Part shown: positions 36,757 to 46,343 of the stretch, one piece after another
Numbering within the stretch: the stretch's first letter is position 1
Layout of the letters: each line of letters opens with the position of its first letter
Notes under the pieces: generated by a model
Databases searched by the model: none
Seen by the model: the letters and a program-made list of their open reading frames with translations, nothing else
Told to the model about the DNA's origin: nothing
Position numbers and translations under genes: made by a program
Assembly: GCF_900112315.1 (NCBI RefSeq)
Contig: NZ_FOLL01000001.1
Span: 62,001-126,000, forward strand
DNA length: 64,000 bases
From: Parapedobacter composti
Lineage (GTDB): Bacteria > Bacteroidota > Bacteroidia > Sphingobacteriales > Sphingobacteriaceae
Direction of reading: 5' to 3'

Positions 36757-36787
36757 CAAACATAAGCAAATTCCGCGGGATATTCAA
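36757..36787 (-). promoter_or_regulatory. Promoter of upp, almost without leader
   Basis: TTG at 36787-36785, 20 bases, TATGTTTG at 36764-36757: a full consensus match. It ends one or four bases before the two possible ATGs, so the mRNA should start at or near the AUG. Confidence 0.72.
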
Positions 36788-36793
36788 CCATCC

Positions 36794-36824
36794 TTCCTGC
36801 CGTCCGGGGTTTTTCGTATCTTTG
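36794..36824 (+). promoter_or_regulatory. Promoter of uvrB
   Basis: TATCTTTG at 36817-36824 with TTC (one mismatch to TTG) 20 bases upstream at 36794-36796, 50 bases before the ATG. Confidence 0.55.
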
Positions 36825-36874
36825 CCCTCTTGCGCTAAAACAATCGGGGTTTTCCTTGGTTTTAAAGTCATCTC

Positions 36875-38926
36875 ATGAAGTTTAAACTCACGTCGGCATA
36901 TACACCTACAGGCGATCAGCCGGAGGCTATCCGTCAATTGGTTGAGGGGGTTAATACAGGCGAAAAGTACCAGACCTTGTTGGGCGTTACCGGATCGGGA
37001 AAGACGTTTACCATCGCCAACGTCATTGAACAGACGCAGCGCCCCACCTTGGTCCTGAGCCATAATAAAACCTTGGCGGCCCAGCTTTACGGTGAGTTCA
37101 AGCAGTTTTTCCCCGAGAATGCGGTCAATTATTTTGTCTCGTATTACGACTATTACCAGCCGGAAGCCTATATCGCGACGACAAATACCTATATCGAGAA
37201 GGATTTGGCCATCAATGATGAAATCGAAAAGCTGCGTTTGCGGACAACTTCGGCATTGATGTCGGGCCGTCGCGATGTTATCGTGGTATCTTCGGTGTCG
37301 TGTATTTACGGTATGGGCAATCCGGAGGATTTTTCACGTTCGGTATTCCGCTTCGGGGTGGGCACGGTAATTAGCCGTAATGCTTTCCTGCACCGGTTGG
37401 TGGAAATTCTGTATGCTCGTACCACGGCAGATTTCAAACGCGGTACATTCCGCGTAAAAGGCGATACGGTGGATATATTCCCCGCATATATGGACGAAGC
37501 TTACCGTATTTCGTTCTTTGGTGATGAAATTGACGAGCTTAGTGTTATTGATCCGATTTCGGGGAAAACGCTGGAAAAGATGGAAACCCTGGCATTGTAT
37601 CCGGCCAACCTGTTTGTGACTCCCCGTGAAAAATTCACGCAGTCGTTATGGGCCATCGGCGAAGAACTGGAACTCCGCAAAGAACAATTGCTCGGCGAAG
37701 GCAAGCCGCTGGAAGCGAAACGGCTGGAAGAGCGGGTAAACTATGATTTGGAAATGATGCGGGAGCTGGGGTATTGCAGCGGCATTGAAAACTATTCGCG
37801 GTTTTTTGACGGTCGCCAGCCCGGCATGCGTCCGTTCTGTTTGCTGGACTATTTTCCGGACGACTACCTGATGGTTATTGATGAAAGCCACGTGACCATC
37901 CCCCAGATACGGGCGATGTACGGGGGCGACCGATCGCGTAAACTGTCGTTGGTGGAGTATGGGTTCCGACTACCTGCGGCACTGGACAACCGCCCGTTGA
38001 ATTTTCCTGAGTTTGAATCGCTGGTGGGACAAACCATCTATGTGAGTGCCACACCGGGCGATTATGAATTGCAGCAGACCGGTGGTGTGGTGGTGGAGCA
38101 GGTGATACGGCCCACCGGACTGCTGGATCCGATGATTGAAATACGCCCGGTAATCAACCAGGTGGACGACCTGTTGGATGAGGTGGATCGCGTAACCAAG
38201 GAAGGGGGCAGGGTGCTTGTGACCACGCTTACCAAACGGATGGCCGAGGAGCTGACGAAATACATGGCCAAATTGGGCATCCGCGTGCGGTATATCCATT
38301 CAGAAATCAAGACCTTGGAACGGGTAGAAATTCTCCGCGGCCTGCGCCTGGGCGAGTTTGATGTGCTGGTGGGCATCAACCTGCTTCGCGAGGGGCTGGA
38401 CCTGCCGGAGGTGACGCTGGTTGCCATCCTCGATGCGGATAAAGAAGGATTCCTCCGCTCGGAGCGGTCACTTATCCAGACCATCGGCCGTGCTGCGCGG
38501 AACGACAGGGGGCGGGTGATTATGTATGCCGACACCATTACGGAAAGCATGCGGGTTACAATTGATGAAACCAACCGCCGCAGGGAAAAGCAAATCCGTT
38601 ATAACGAGGAACATGGTATTGTGCCGCGTACGGTGGGCAAGTCGCGCGAGGCCATCCTGGAACAGACCTCCGTGGCTGATTTCCGCGGTGTGGACGGCAA
38701 ACGTGGCGAGGCGAAGGTATATGTTGAACCTGAGCTGTCCAATAGCGTAGCGGCAGACCCCTTGTTGCCTTACATGAGCAAGCCGCAGTTGAAGCAGGCG
38801 ATTGACAAGGTGCGCAAAGACATGGAGAAGGCGGCCAAGGAGATGGATTTCCTGCAGGCCGCCAAACTGCGCGACGAGATGTTTGCACTGGAGAAGGCTT
38901 ATGCGGAACAGTTTGGCAATCCGTAG
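36875..38926 (+). CDS. uvrB: Excinuclease ABC subunit B
   Basis: 683 residues. UvrB is the helicase-like damage-verifying subunit of nucleotide excision repair; it loads with UvrA and recruits UvrC. Walker A 'GVTGSGKT' (about residue 40), the beta-hairpin segment '[11 protein letters not shown]' (about 92), 'VIDESHV' DEAD-like motif (about 335), motif VI '[17 protein letters not shown]' and the C-terminal UvrC-binding UVR helix ('[20 protein letters not shown]') are all present. Full length, cytoplasmic, single gene. Confidence 0.98.
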   Translation: MKFKLTSAYTPTGDQPEAIRQLVEGVNTGEKYQTLLGVTGSGKTFTIANVIEQTQRPTLVLSHNKTLAAQLYGEFKQFFPENAVNYFVSYYDYYQPEAYIATTNTYIEKDLAINDEIEKLRLRTTSALMSGRRDVIVVSSVSCIYGMGNPEDFSRSVFRFGVGTVISRNAFLHRLVEILYARTTADFKRGTFRVKGDTVDIFPAYMDEAYRISFFGDEIDELSVIDPISGKTLEKMETLALYPANLFVTPREKFTQSLWAIGEELELRKEQLLGEGKPLEAKRLEERVNYDLEMMRELGYCSGIENYSRFFDGRQPGMRPFCLLDYFPDDYLMVIDESHVTIPQIRAMYGGDRSRKLSLVEYGFRLPAALDNRPLNFPEFESLVGQTIYVSATPGDYELQQTGGVVVEQVIRPTGLLDPMIEIRPVINQVDDLLDEVDRVTKEGGRVLVTTLTKRMAEELTKYMAKLGIRVRYIHSEIKTLERVEILRGLRLGEFDVLVGINLLREGLDLPEVTLVAILDADKEGFLRSERSLIQTIGRAARNDRGRVIMYADTITESMRVTIDETNRRREKQIRYNEEHGIVPRTVGKSREAILEQTSVADFRGVDGKRGEAKVYVEPELSNSVAADPLLPYMSKPQLKQAIDKVRKDMEKAAKEMDFLQAAKLRDEMFALEKAYAEQFGNP

Positions 38927-39012
38927 CCACAAGTTGTGTAACGAGTTGTGCAGATTCCCCACCGATAATAAACCAAAAAATGCCGGGCCGCGAAATATCA
39001 ACCTGAATTCGT

Positions 39013-39086
39013 TACTTTTGTGCAGTGCACCTATGAAATTTTTCAGGAAGAGTAGCGTTGTCTCGGCGATTTTCGTTTCATGTTAA
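39013..39086 (+). other. Promoter-like element followed by a 17-codon open frame
   Basis: TACTTTTG (39013-39020, exact -7 consensus) stands 12 bases before an ATG at 39033 that opens a 17-codon frame (MKFFRKSSVVSAIFVSC). It looks like the start of a secreted-protein gene cut short, or a leader peptide for the glycosyltransferase gene at 39155. No -33 element is seen. The rest of 38927-39154 holds nothing recognised. Confidence 0.25.
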
Positions 39087-39154
39087 GAAAAAGTTAAAAA
39101 GCAGGCACGCGAATTGATGGGTGGTGCAGCAAGTAGTGACATAACATTAACTGA

Positions 39155-40177
39155 ATGACTTTATTTAGCGGGAAAACTATTATTTTAGGAGCTCCCAAGC
39201 ACTATAATTTAGATCGGGTAATTGAAACTGAATTGAGAAATTTAGGGTTAAATACGATCAATATATCGTTTCATAATAACCAATTTCGTTACAAGCACAT
39301 GATCCAACGGATAGAATGTTTCTTGTGCAGGGATTTCTTAGGGATAAGAGATTATAAAACAAAGATAAATTTTGATGCGAGTAAGCAAGGCCTTGAGACG
39401 GCATTGGAACAAGTGCAGGCTGCTGATTACGCATTAATCATCAGGCCGGACGTTTACCCGATAAGTTTTATTAAGACATTACGGGGGAAGACCCGAAAAT
39501 TAATTGCCTATCAATGGGACGGCTTAAGCCGTTTCCCAAGGGTGTATGATTACATTAGTTTGTTTGATCGCTTCTTTGTTTTCGACGGGAATGACCTTAC
39601 CGTGCCATCGGTGCTGCCAATCACCAATTATTACCCATTGACACTGGGAGAAGATTTGTATGACGAAAAATTACAGTCCGATGTGTTTTATGCGGGTTCT
39701 TATTCAAAGTCCCGTATCGATAAATTAGGGCAGATTATCTTGGATTTCAGATCGTTTGGACTCGATACCAAGTATATGCTGTATCATAGAAAGGCACGCT
39801 ACCTGCCGTCGTATGATTTACGCACTACAAATAGCCCGATAGACTACGGCTTAAACATCCGGTATACTTATAATACGAAAATTGTTTTGGATTTGGTCAA
39901 TCCGGACCACGATGGCCTTTCGTTCCGTTTTTTTGAAGCGATGCGCTTTGATAAAAAGGTGGTAACGACCAATCCACGAGTTACAGGGTATGACTTTTAT
40001 CACCCGGATAATATTTTTGTGTGGGACGAAAACCGAAACCCTAACGAGTTTTACGACTTTGTGCAACGGCCTCAGGTGCCGCTTTCATCAGAAATTAAGG
40101 AAAAATACAGTTTCCGGAACTGGCTTCAATATGCATTGGATGAAGGCGAGTATGCCCGGCTTTCTATACCATGTTAA
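39155..40177 (+). CDS. CgeB-like glycosyltransferase (first of two paralogues)
   Basis: 340 residues, cytoplasmic. The layout (N-terminal 'IILGAPKHYNLDRVIETELRNLGLNTINISF' Rossmann strand, 'YALIIRPDVYP', 'AYQWDGLSRFPRVYDYISLFDRFFVFDGND', then 'DGLSFRFFEAMRFDKKVVTTNPRV') is that of the CgeB/RfaS-like GT-B family seen in Bacteroidota surface-glycan clusters. The conserved acid in 'FRFFEAM' matches the nucleotide-sugar site of GT4-type enzymes. It is paralogous to 43279-44292: both carry 'DRFFVFD' and 'FRVFEAL/FRFFEAM'. Sugar and acceptor unknown. Confidence 0.78.
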   Translation: MTLFSGKTIILGAPKHYNLDRVIETELRNLGLNTINISFHNNQFRYKHMIQRIECFLCRDFLGIRDYKTKINFDASKQGLETALEQVQAADYALIIRPDVYPISFIKTLRGKTRKLIAYQWDGLSRFPRVYDYISLFDRFFVFDGNDLTVPSVLPITNYYPLTLGEDLYDEKLQSDVFYAGSYSKSRIDKLGQIILDFRSFGLDTKYMLYHRKARYLPSYDLRTTNSPIDYGLNIRYTYNTKIVLDLVNPDHDGLSFRFFEAMRFDKKVVTTNPRVTGYDFYHPDNIFVWDENRNPNEFYDFVQRPQVPLSSEIKEKYSFRNWLQYALDEGEYARLSIPC

Positions 40178-40198
40178 TCACCGCGGTACGTAAGTAAG

Positions 40199-42433
40199 AT
40201 GGGTAATAAATTGACCCGATGGATTGACAATAAAAGTCATAGTGTCTGTCTTATTATTTCACGTATTTATTATAGCCACAAAGAACGAGGACAACCGGTT
40301 CCCATTTTTAAGATTTCGTTTCTTGTTGCGGCGAGACTTTTTCTGGTGATCCTTTGTCTGTTTCGCTTTAATAAAAGTTTCTACCTTAATTATCGGAACA
40401 GAACATTATATGAGTTTTGGATGCGATTAATAGGTGTCAACAAATTTGAGATACGCGAATTGCTTCCGTTGACTACTAACTACCGATCTTTTTCTCTTCC
40501 GGTATGGGATGATCCACACGTGAGTATTATTGTCTGTGCATATAATCACATCGCCTATACGTATAACTGTATACAAACGGTATATCATCATACTCAAAAC
40601 GTAAGCTATGAAGTGTTGGTCGTTAACGATTGCTCGACCGATGACACTTCTGAAATATTAGCGTCCATCAAAAATTTGAGGGTTTTGAACAATGAAACTA
40701 ATATAGGCTTTCTCAGATCATGCAATAAGGCGTTGCGTTATGCGAAGGGCGCATATGTTTGCTTTCTTAATAATGATGTGCAAGTGCGGCCCGGCTGGCT
40801 GTATAACTTGCTGGTTCCGTTTCGAACTGTGGAGGGAACGGGTTTAGTAGGGGCCAGATTAGTTTATCCTTATGGACTTCTGCAAGAGGCTGGGGGTATT
40901 GTGGATTACGAAGGGCAGCCGGCAAATTTCGGTAGGTTTAGCGACCCGAATCACCCTTACTATATTTATCTACGCGAAACGGACTATTGTTCCGGCGCCT
41001 GTATCGTCTTGCCCAGGGCGGATTTAGAAACTTTGCATGGTTTCGACGAGAAGTTCTCTCCGGCTTACTACGAAGATACTGATCTCGCGTTTCGTGTGCG
41101 ATATCAACTGAACAAAAAAGTCGTGTATCAACCGTTGGCCGAAGTCATCCATTTTGAAGGGGTCAGTTCGGGCAAGACGCCTAACGGTAATAATGTAAAG
41201 CGTTATCAGTCTAGTAACGCGGCACTGTTTTTGGAAAAATGGGGCGCAGTTTTCAGGACGTTTCCGTCTTCCAACAACTTGTTGGTTAATGCCAGAAAAT
41301 GGTTACGCAACCGGAAAACCATTCTCGTCATTGAGGAAACATTGCCTACCTATGATCAGGACTCGGGGTCAAGAAGGATGTTCGAATTAATCAAACTGTT
41401 CTTTCGCTTAAACTATGAAGTAATCTTTTTGGCTGACTCAAAATTCGAGCAAGAGCCTTACCGTACTGTATTAATAAATATGGGTGTCTGGGTGCTTCAC
41501 AGGCCTGCGTTCAAAAAGTCATTTGACGACGAACTTCGTTTGCTGGCTCCGATGATAGATCTTGCATGGATATGCCGGCCGAGTATGAACAGAAAATACG
41601 GAAAATTAATCAAGCGTCTCGGTATTGCATGGATTAATGATACGATAGATTTACATTTTTTACGGGAGGAAAGGGCCTTACGTGTTGTTGGTGGAGGCAA
41701 AGCGGATGAGAAGAAAATGCTGCGTGCCAAACAGGAAGAGTTATCCTTAATCCGATCTGCGGACACTGCTATAGCGATTACGCCCACAGAAGCAGGATTG
41801 CTGAATGAATATGGGATTAAACATATTTCAGTAATTCCAAATATTCATCGTCTTTCCGAAACGGTGATCCCTGGCTTCCACGACAGGCGCGGTATTTGCT
41901 TTATAGGTGGGTATCGCCATATACCCAATATTGACGCAGCACGTTGGCTGGTCAACGATATCATGCCTTTGGTATGGCAGAAGCGGCCGGATATAAACGT
42001 GTATTTATTGGGAAGTGCACCGCCGCCCGAAATTCTAAAGTTGCAGTCCAAGAACGTATTTGTTCCTGGGTATTTGGATGACGTATCTCCTTACTTTCTG
42101 TCAAGCAAGGTGTTTGCGGCACCGTTACGTTTCGGAGCGGGGATGAAAGGGAAGATCGGTCAAAGTTTTGAATATCGGTTGCCCGTTGTGACAACTAATA
42201 TTGGGGCTGAAGGAATGGGGCTCAAGGTCGGGAAAAACTACTTGCTTGCTGAGACAGCTCCCGATTTTGCCAATGCGATATTGGCGCTTTATGAAAATGA
42301 AGCGTTATGGGTTGAGCTCGCTAAAGGTGGAGCGGAAGCATTGGAGCCTTACTTGCCTGACACAGTCATGCATAAGCTTAGCGATGTATTGGATAGCGTA
42401 CAACAAATGAACCGTAGGGCGCATTGTAGCTGA
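40199..42433 (+). CDS. Bifunctional GT2-GT4 glycosyltransferase
   Basis: 744 residues with two domains. The GT2 (GT-A) domain (about 105-330) has 'VSIIVCAYNHIAYTYNCI', 'VVNDCSTDDT', the metal-binding-type 'CFLNNDVQVRPGW' and 'YYEDTDLAFRVR'. The GT-B/GT4-like domain (about 375-735) has 'FIGGYRHIPNIDAARWLVNDIMP' and 'RFGAGMKGKIGQSFEYRLPVVTT', where the glutamate region binds the donor. A hydrophobic helix (about 40-58) may tether it to the membrane. Such fusions add two successive sugars. Starts 21 bases after the CgeB-like gene, same operon. Confidence 0.9.
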   Translation: MGNKLTRWIDNKSHSVCLIISRIYYSHKERGQPVPIFKISFLVAARLFLVILCLFRFNKSFYLNYRNRTLYEFWMRLIGVNKFEIRELLPLTTNYRSFSLPVWDDPHVSIIVCAYNHIAYTYNCIQTVYHHTQNVSYEVLVVNDCSTDDTSEILASIKNLRVLNNETNIGFLRSCNKALRYAKGAYVCFLNNDVQVRPGWLYNLLVPFRTVEGTGLVGARLVYPYGLLQEAGGIVDYEGQPANFGRFSDPNHPYYIYLRETDYCSGACIVLPRADLETLHGFDEKFSPAYYEDTDLAFRVRYQLNKKVVYQPLAEVIHFEGVSSGKTPNGNNVKRYQSSNAALFLEKWGAVFRTFPSSNNLLVNARKWLRNRKTILVIEETLPTYDQDSGSRRMFELIKLFFRLNYEVIFLADSKFEQEPYRTVLINMGVWVLHRPAFKKSFDDELRLLAPMIDLAWICRPSMNRKYGKLIKRLGIAWINDTIDLHFLREERALRVVGGGKADEKKMLRAKQEELSLIRSADTAIAITPTEAGLLNEYGIKHISVIPNIHRLSETVIPGFHDRRGICFIGGYRHIPNIDAARWLVNDIMPLVWQKRPDINVYLLGSAPPPEILKLQSKNVFVPGYLDDVSPYFLSSKVFAAPLRFGAGMKGKIGQSFEYRLPVVTTNIGAEGMGLKVGKNYLLAETAPDFANAILALYENEALWVELAKGGAEALEPYLPDTVMHKLSDVLDSVQQMNRRAHCS

Positions 42434-42441
42434 GATGATGG

Positions 42442-43275
42442 TTATCTTTGGTATTTTCTCTTGTATTTTGTCGGCTTGAATATCCGGTAAAATAGCTTTC
42501 TGTACCATTTTTGTTCGTAATCGTCTTTATATTTTTTTGCTTCAAACAAATCATAGATAGACCCCCGGCTTGCCTTATAAAGCGGGTAGTGCTTTTGATA
42601 CATGTAGATAACAGCATCGTCCCACGCGTTGCTACTATACCGCAGGTCGGTAAGCGATTGCCCGGTGCCGCTTTTCCGGTAATAGTACAGCTCGCGATCT
42701 ATCCGGTGCACTTTCGGGCCATATTTGTCTACAATCCTTATCCAAAGTTCCCAATCTTCCGCTAAACGCATATTTTCATCAAACATGCCAACTGCTTTAA
42801 AGGTGCTGGCACGAATCATGGCGAATATTGGGATGGCGTTCTTGAATAGTAATGTGTCTTGTTCGAACGGTTTAATTTTCCATTCTCCACGCGTGGAGCC
42901 GAAAAAGCGCGCCCGGGTGTAGACGATTTGAAGGTCAGGCGCGTTGATGTATGCCGCTAAACATTCTTGCACGAAATCCGGATGTAATTTGTCATCACCG
43001 TCCAGAAAAAGCAGAAACTGACCTTTCGCATGCATGAACCCTGTGTTGCGCGCTTTGGCCGGGCCGGAATTTTCCTGCTGGATAATTTTGATGTTTGCCT
43101 GCTCACTTACATACATGTTTATTGTATGGAAGGAACTGTCCGTTGACCCGTCATCTACCACAATGATCTCAATATATCCATAGCTTTGATTGCGTGCGGA
43201 TTCAACGGCTTCGATGATGGTGCTCGCACAATTATAGCACGGGATGACGATTGAAACTAACGGTGTGGTAATCAT
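42442..43275 (-). CDS. Family 2 glycosyltransferase
   Basis: 277 residues of GT-A fold: 'VSIVIPCYNCASTIIEAVESA', 'IIVVDDGSTDSS', 'FLLFLDGDDKLHPDF' (DXD-type metal site) and 'MRLAEDWELWIRIV' with the catalytic-base region. C-terminal basic tail ('KPTKYKRKYQR'). It transfers a sugar from a nucleotide donor to a growing glycan on the cytoplasmic side of the inner membrane. Three bases after the CgeB-like gene 43279-44292, so the two are co-transcribed. Acceptor unknown. Confidence 0.9.
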   Translation of the reverse strand: MITTPLVSIVIPCYNCASTIIEAVESARNQSYGYIEIIVVDDGSTDSSFHTINMYVSEQANIKIIQQENSGPAKARNTGFMHAKGQFLLFLDGDDKLHPDFVQECLAAYINAPDLQIVYTRARFFGSTRGEWKIKPFEQDTLLFKNAIPIFAMIRASTFKAVGMFDENMRLAEDWELWIRIVDKYGPKVHRIDRELYYYRKSGTGQSLTDLRYSSNAWDDAVIYMYQKHYPLYKASRGSIYDLFEAKKYKDDYEQKWYRKLFYRIFKPTKYKRKYQR

Positions 43276-43278
43276 AAA

Positions 43279-44292
43279 TTAGATAGCGAACATGCGGTTA
43301 ACCCATTGTGAGAAACTATACTTTGCCACTAATTCTTGGGGCAAATCTACATAGGGCTTGCGCAGAAACTCCGGTATACCCGCTGTGCCCTGGTCCAACA
43401 AATAGATATTATGGGGATGATAAAACTCCGCCCGAATGATGTGGGGGTTGGTAGTGATGAGCTTCTTTTTATATTTCAATGCTTCAAATACCCTGAATGA
43501 GTAGCCCCGGTGCGCCGATATACTGAAATCAAGGATGACGGACGAGTGTTTGATGCGTTCCAAATGTTGTTCAAACGGAATTTGGTCCCGATGGATAATC
43601 ATATTCTCCTTAATGTAACGGGGGATTTTCTTCCGGTCTTTCCTGCTCACGACCATTTCGAACGTCACCAGATCAAAGACTTCTTTGGCGTATCGATGGA
43701 AGGCGACGACCTGCTCATTCCTGGATTCATGGAAAGAGGCAAGGTAATAGATTGTTGATTTGCCGTCTGGGGACGGAGCAGCGGCCGGCTCGGGATAATC
43801 AAAATAGAAATTTGTCGCATACCCCAGGTCATATTGACGGGCATCTGATGGGTCAAATACAAAAAAGCGGTCAAAAAAAGGAATCCGTTCAAACACTCCC
43901 GGGCTAACACCTAAGCCGTCGTAATGATAGGCCACCAATGTTTCAACGCTTTTACGGGCCTGTTGAAGTACGTCTGGGTCAAAAAAGTCGCACCGGAAAA
44001 CCAACCCGTAGTCATACGGGGCATGGGCTTGTATTGCCGTAAGCTGCCTATCTTTATTGAAACGCCTCATTAAGTGCGCTTTGACCTCCCTGTCATTGAA
44101 GCATACCTTGCGGATAAAATGGTGGATGGGCTCCCAGAAATTCGCATACCTGAACCGGTCAAAAGGTGTCAGTACAAGTGTAACCTCATATCCCAGGTAT
44201 TCCAGGTTTTTTACAACCAGGGTGTATAGCTGGTAATCCTTGGGCATGAGCAACAATATTCTTGCCTTATTTTTTTTTGCATTATCCGTCAT
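43279..44292 (-). CDS. CgeB-like glycosyltransferase (second paralogue)
   Basis: 337 residues. Same plan as the gene at 39155: 'ARILLLMPKDYQLYTLVVKNLEYLGYEVTLVL' (start strand), 'YDYGLVFRCDFFDPDV', 'YHYDGLGVSPGVFERIPFFDRFFVFDPSD', 'GYSFRVFEALKYKKKLITTNPHI'. The two belong to one family but have diverged and lie on opposite strands either side of the GT2-GT4 fusion. Soluble. First gene of a two-gene minus-strand operon. Confidence 0.78.
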   Translation of the reverse strand: MTDNAKKNKARILLLMPKDYQLYTLVVKNLEYLGYEVTLVLTPFDRFRYANFWEPIHHFIRKVCFNDREVKAHLMRRFNKDRQLTAIQAHAPYDYGLVFRCDFFDPDVLQQARKSVETLVAYHYDGLGVSPGVFERIPFFDRFFVFDPSDARQYDLGYATNFYFDYPEPAAAPSPDGKSTIYYLASFHESRNEQVVAFHRYAKEVFDLVTFEMVVSRKDRKKIPRYIKENMIIHRDQIPFEQHLERIKHSSVILDFSISAHRGYSFRVFEALKYKKKLITTNPHIIRAEFYHPHNIYLLDQGTAGIPEFLRKPYVDLPQELVAKYSFSQWVNRMFAI

Positions 44293-44343
44293 AAGGCTAC
44301 CTAAAGGTCGGCAACAGCGTTTTCAACATGAACGGGCGATTCA

Positions 44344-44359
44344 TAGCTTCGCAAAGCTA
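44344..44359. promoter_or_regulatory. Palindrome overlapping the -7 element of the CgeB-like gene
   Basis: TAGCTT, four bases, AAGCTA. Its minus-strand arm lies in TAGCTTTG (44359-44352), an exact -7 element for the gene starting at 44292, so a bound protein could block it. No -33 TTG is evident. Confidence 0.4.
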
Positions 44360-44367
44360 ATAGATAT

Positions 44368-44399
44368 TTGTGTATTTCTTTTAGCTTGTGGTATTTTTG
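44368..44399 (+). promoter_or_regulatory. Promoter of the GT2 gene at 44416
   Basis: TTG at 44368-44370, 21 bases, TATTTTTG at 44392-44399: a full -33/-7 consensus, 16 bases before the ATG. It rules out the longer frame that would start with TTG inside this promoter. Confidence 0.65.
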
Positions 44400-44415
44400 G
44401 CAAAAAGTAAATCGC

Positions 44416-45348
44416 ATGGATAGACCACATCACGATAAAGTTGCCACGATAATCGCCACGTATAACGGCAGCCGTTGGATCAGAAAGTGTTTAACCCATC
44501 TGCTCAGCAGCGATTATCCGTCAACTGTAATCGTGGTAGACAATCAATCTACCGATAACACGCTGGAGGTGCTTCGCGCATTCACGGACAGCATTGTTCT
44601 TATCCAGAACAGCGATAATCTGGGGTTTGGGGCAGCAAACAATATCGGCATAAAGGCGGCTATCGAGCTTGGGGCGGATTACGTGTTTTTGCTTAACCAG
44701 GACGTGTATGTAGGAAGCCATTGTATCGGCGCCTTGCTTCAGGCTGCTAAGGCATTTCCCCGCTACGGCATACTCAGTCCGGTACAGGTCAATAGCTCCG
44801 GCAGCGAGTTGGATGCAGCATTCCGTAAGACGTTGCAGCGAACATTAAAAATGTTGCCGGAAGTTTCATTTGAGCCGACAGAGGCGCCCGGTCCGGTACG
44901 TTGTCCGGCTAACGTGAGATTTACCAATGCGGCGTCTTGGTTCATGCCGGTCGGCGTGGTGAAGCGGGTTGGTTTTTTTCATCCCGTTTTTTACCACTAT
45001 GGCGAAGACAACCACTACGCCGCGAGGGTGCAGTATTTCGGTTATCAAATCGGGGTGCTCACGGATGTGGTGGTGATGCACGACCGGGAGCAGAGAGGGA
45101 TGACCGAGAAAGACCTCGTGCGCGCGCTACGGGTGGTGCCGTTGTATACCTTGTTGGATGTCAGAAAGCCCTTTCCCATCGCCTATTTGTTAGGCCTGAA
45201 TAAGCTGTATCGCTTTCGGAACAAACTACGTAAAAGAGCAGGTAACCGGTACGAACCGTTATATGCCGAACAACGGAAATGGTTTTTCAGTCGTATAGGC
45301 GAAGCGATACGGATTCGTAGGAATACCAAACAGGGAGCCGGTGTTTGA
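44416..45348 (+). CDS. Family 2 glycosyltransferase (rhamnosyltransferase-like)
   Basis: 310 residues from ATG 44416. GT-A motifs 'VATIIATYNGSRWIRKCLTHLL', 'VIVVDNQSTDNT', 'YVFLLNQDVYVG' (metal site) and 'VFYHYGEDNHYAARVQYFGY', the WbbL-like pattern of enzymes that often add rhamnose. Soluble with a basic C-terminus. Alone on its strand between two minus-strand runs. The donor sugar is a guess from the family. Confidence 0.88.
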   Translation: MDRPHHDKVATIIATYNGSRWIRKCLTHLLSSDYPSTVIVVDNQSTDNTLEVLRAFTDSIVLIQNSDNLGFGAANNIGIKAAIELGADYVFLLNQDVYVGSHCIGALLQAAKAFPRYGILSPVQVNSSGSELDAAFRKTLQRTLKMLPEVSFEPTEAPGPVRCPANVRFTNAASWFMPVGVVKRVGFFHPVFYHYGEDNHYAARVQYFGYQIGVLTDVVVMHDREQRGMTEKDLVRALRVVPLYTLLDVRKPFPIAYLLGLNKLYRFRNKLRKRAGNRYEPLYAEQRKWFFSRIGEAIRIRRNTKQGAGV

Positions 45349-45349
45349 T

Positions 45350-46342
45350 TTATTGCGCATCCAGGTTGACGTCCAGGATGGTTTTCAGCCAGTTTAATAA
45401 TACCGAGCGGTCCGTTTCCGTAGCCAGATCCAGCGATCCAATGCAGCAGAACCGGATATCCGGGTTGGCCGTGTAGGTCGCAATTTTTCGTTTAACATAC
45501 TGTTTGCCCCGTTTTACCGGTTTAAGGTATAAAAACTTGTCTTTGGGCGATTCCAGGATTGCTTTGCCCGCCCTGAACATCAGCAGGTAGTACATCTCCT
45601 GGGTGTTAAACTGTTTGGCGCTCCGGAATTTGTGCGAAATGTTCGAACGCAGAAATTCCGGATGGCTGGCAAAATGCCGCGCCAAAACGCTTCTATTTAA
45701 AGGATGCGGCATGTGTTCCAGGTGGAAATATCGCCATCGGTAACCCAGCCGGCGTGCGGCGGCGATCATCCCGTCCTTGAACCCGATTGGTTTATGTCCA
45801 TTTTTGAGCGGTTTTATCAACCACAACAGTCTGTCCAACGGCATATTACGCCAGTGCCCGTATGCGACGATGTTGTCATCCCGGTACCAGTCGCTGTACT
45901 GAACCGGACGCACCAAGAAAAAATCGTCATTAAAATATACATAACGCTCACTTAGCCCTGGTATACGGTGGTGGCAGGTTTCGATCGCCCGGCTGTTGAA
46001 TACCGGAAGGTAAGCCTCGTAACCGCTGAACAGCACACTATGATCCACGATTTCTAACTGGATGGGGCTGTCTGGGAAATTGTGGCGGATGAAGGCGTCT
46101 AAGTTCGGGTTTTGATTATCGGTAATGATGAATATTTTCCTCACGAACGGCGCGAACCTAAAGATAGAGGCCACGCAATAGAAAATTTCACCCGAGGAGC
46201 GGTAACGGGTAGGGCCGGCGATGTCATTGGATTGGCGGGCTCTCCTGCTCAGGTAAGGGGCAATTTTTTGCTGGTGCGCGGGGTCGTTCCCGTCTACCCA
46301 GGAGATAACGACGTCTATCGGTGCTTGTTCACTGCTTGGCAT
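45350..46342 (-). CDS. Stealth-family sugar-phosphate transferase
   Basis: 330 residues. CR1 'DVVISWVDGNDP' (about 9-20), CR2 'RSSGEIFYCVASIFRFAP' to 'IFIITDNQ' (about 47-76) and 'RYVYFNDDFFLVRPV' (about 130-145), CR3-like 'MPHPLNRSVLARHFASHPEF'. Stealth proteins transfer hexose-1-phosphate and link capsule or teichoic-acid-like repeats through phosphodiester bonds; the relatives include CpsY, SacB and the catalytic part of GlcNAc-phosphotransferase. Implies a phosphodiester in the glycan made here. It follows the GT gene upstream by one base, so the two are an operon. Confidence 0.9.
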   Translation of the reverse strand: MPSSEQAPIDVVISWVDGNDPAHQQKIAPYLSRRARQSNDIAGPTRYRSSGEIFYCVASIFRFAPFVRKIFIITDNQNPNLDAFIRHNFPDSPIQLEIVDHSVLFSGYEAYLPVFNSRAIETCHHRIPGLSERYVYFNDDFFLVRPVQYSDWYRDDNIVAYGHWRNMPLDRLLWLIKPLKNGHKPIGFKDGMIAAARRLGYRWRYFHLEHMPHPLNRSVLARHFASHPEFLRSNISHKFRSAKQFNTQEMYYLLMFRAGKAILESPKDKFLYLKPVKRGKQYVKRKIATYTANPDIRFCCIGSLDLATETDRSVLLNWLKTILDVNLDAQ

Positions 46343-46343
46343 G

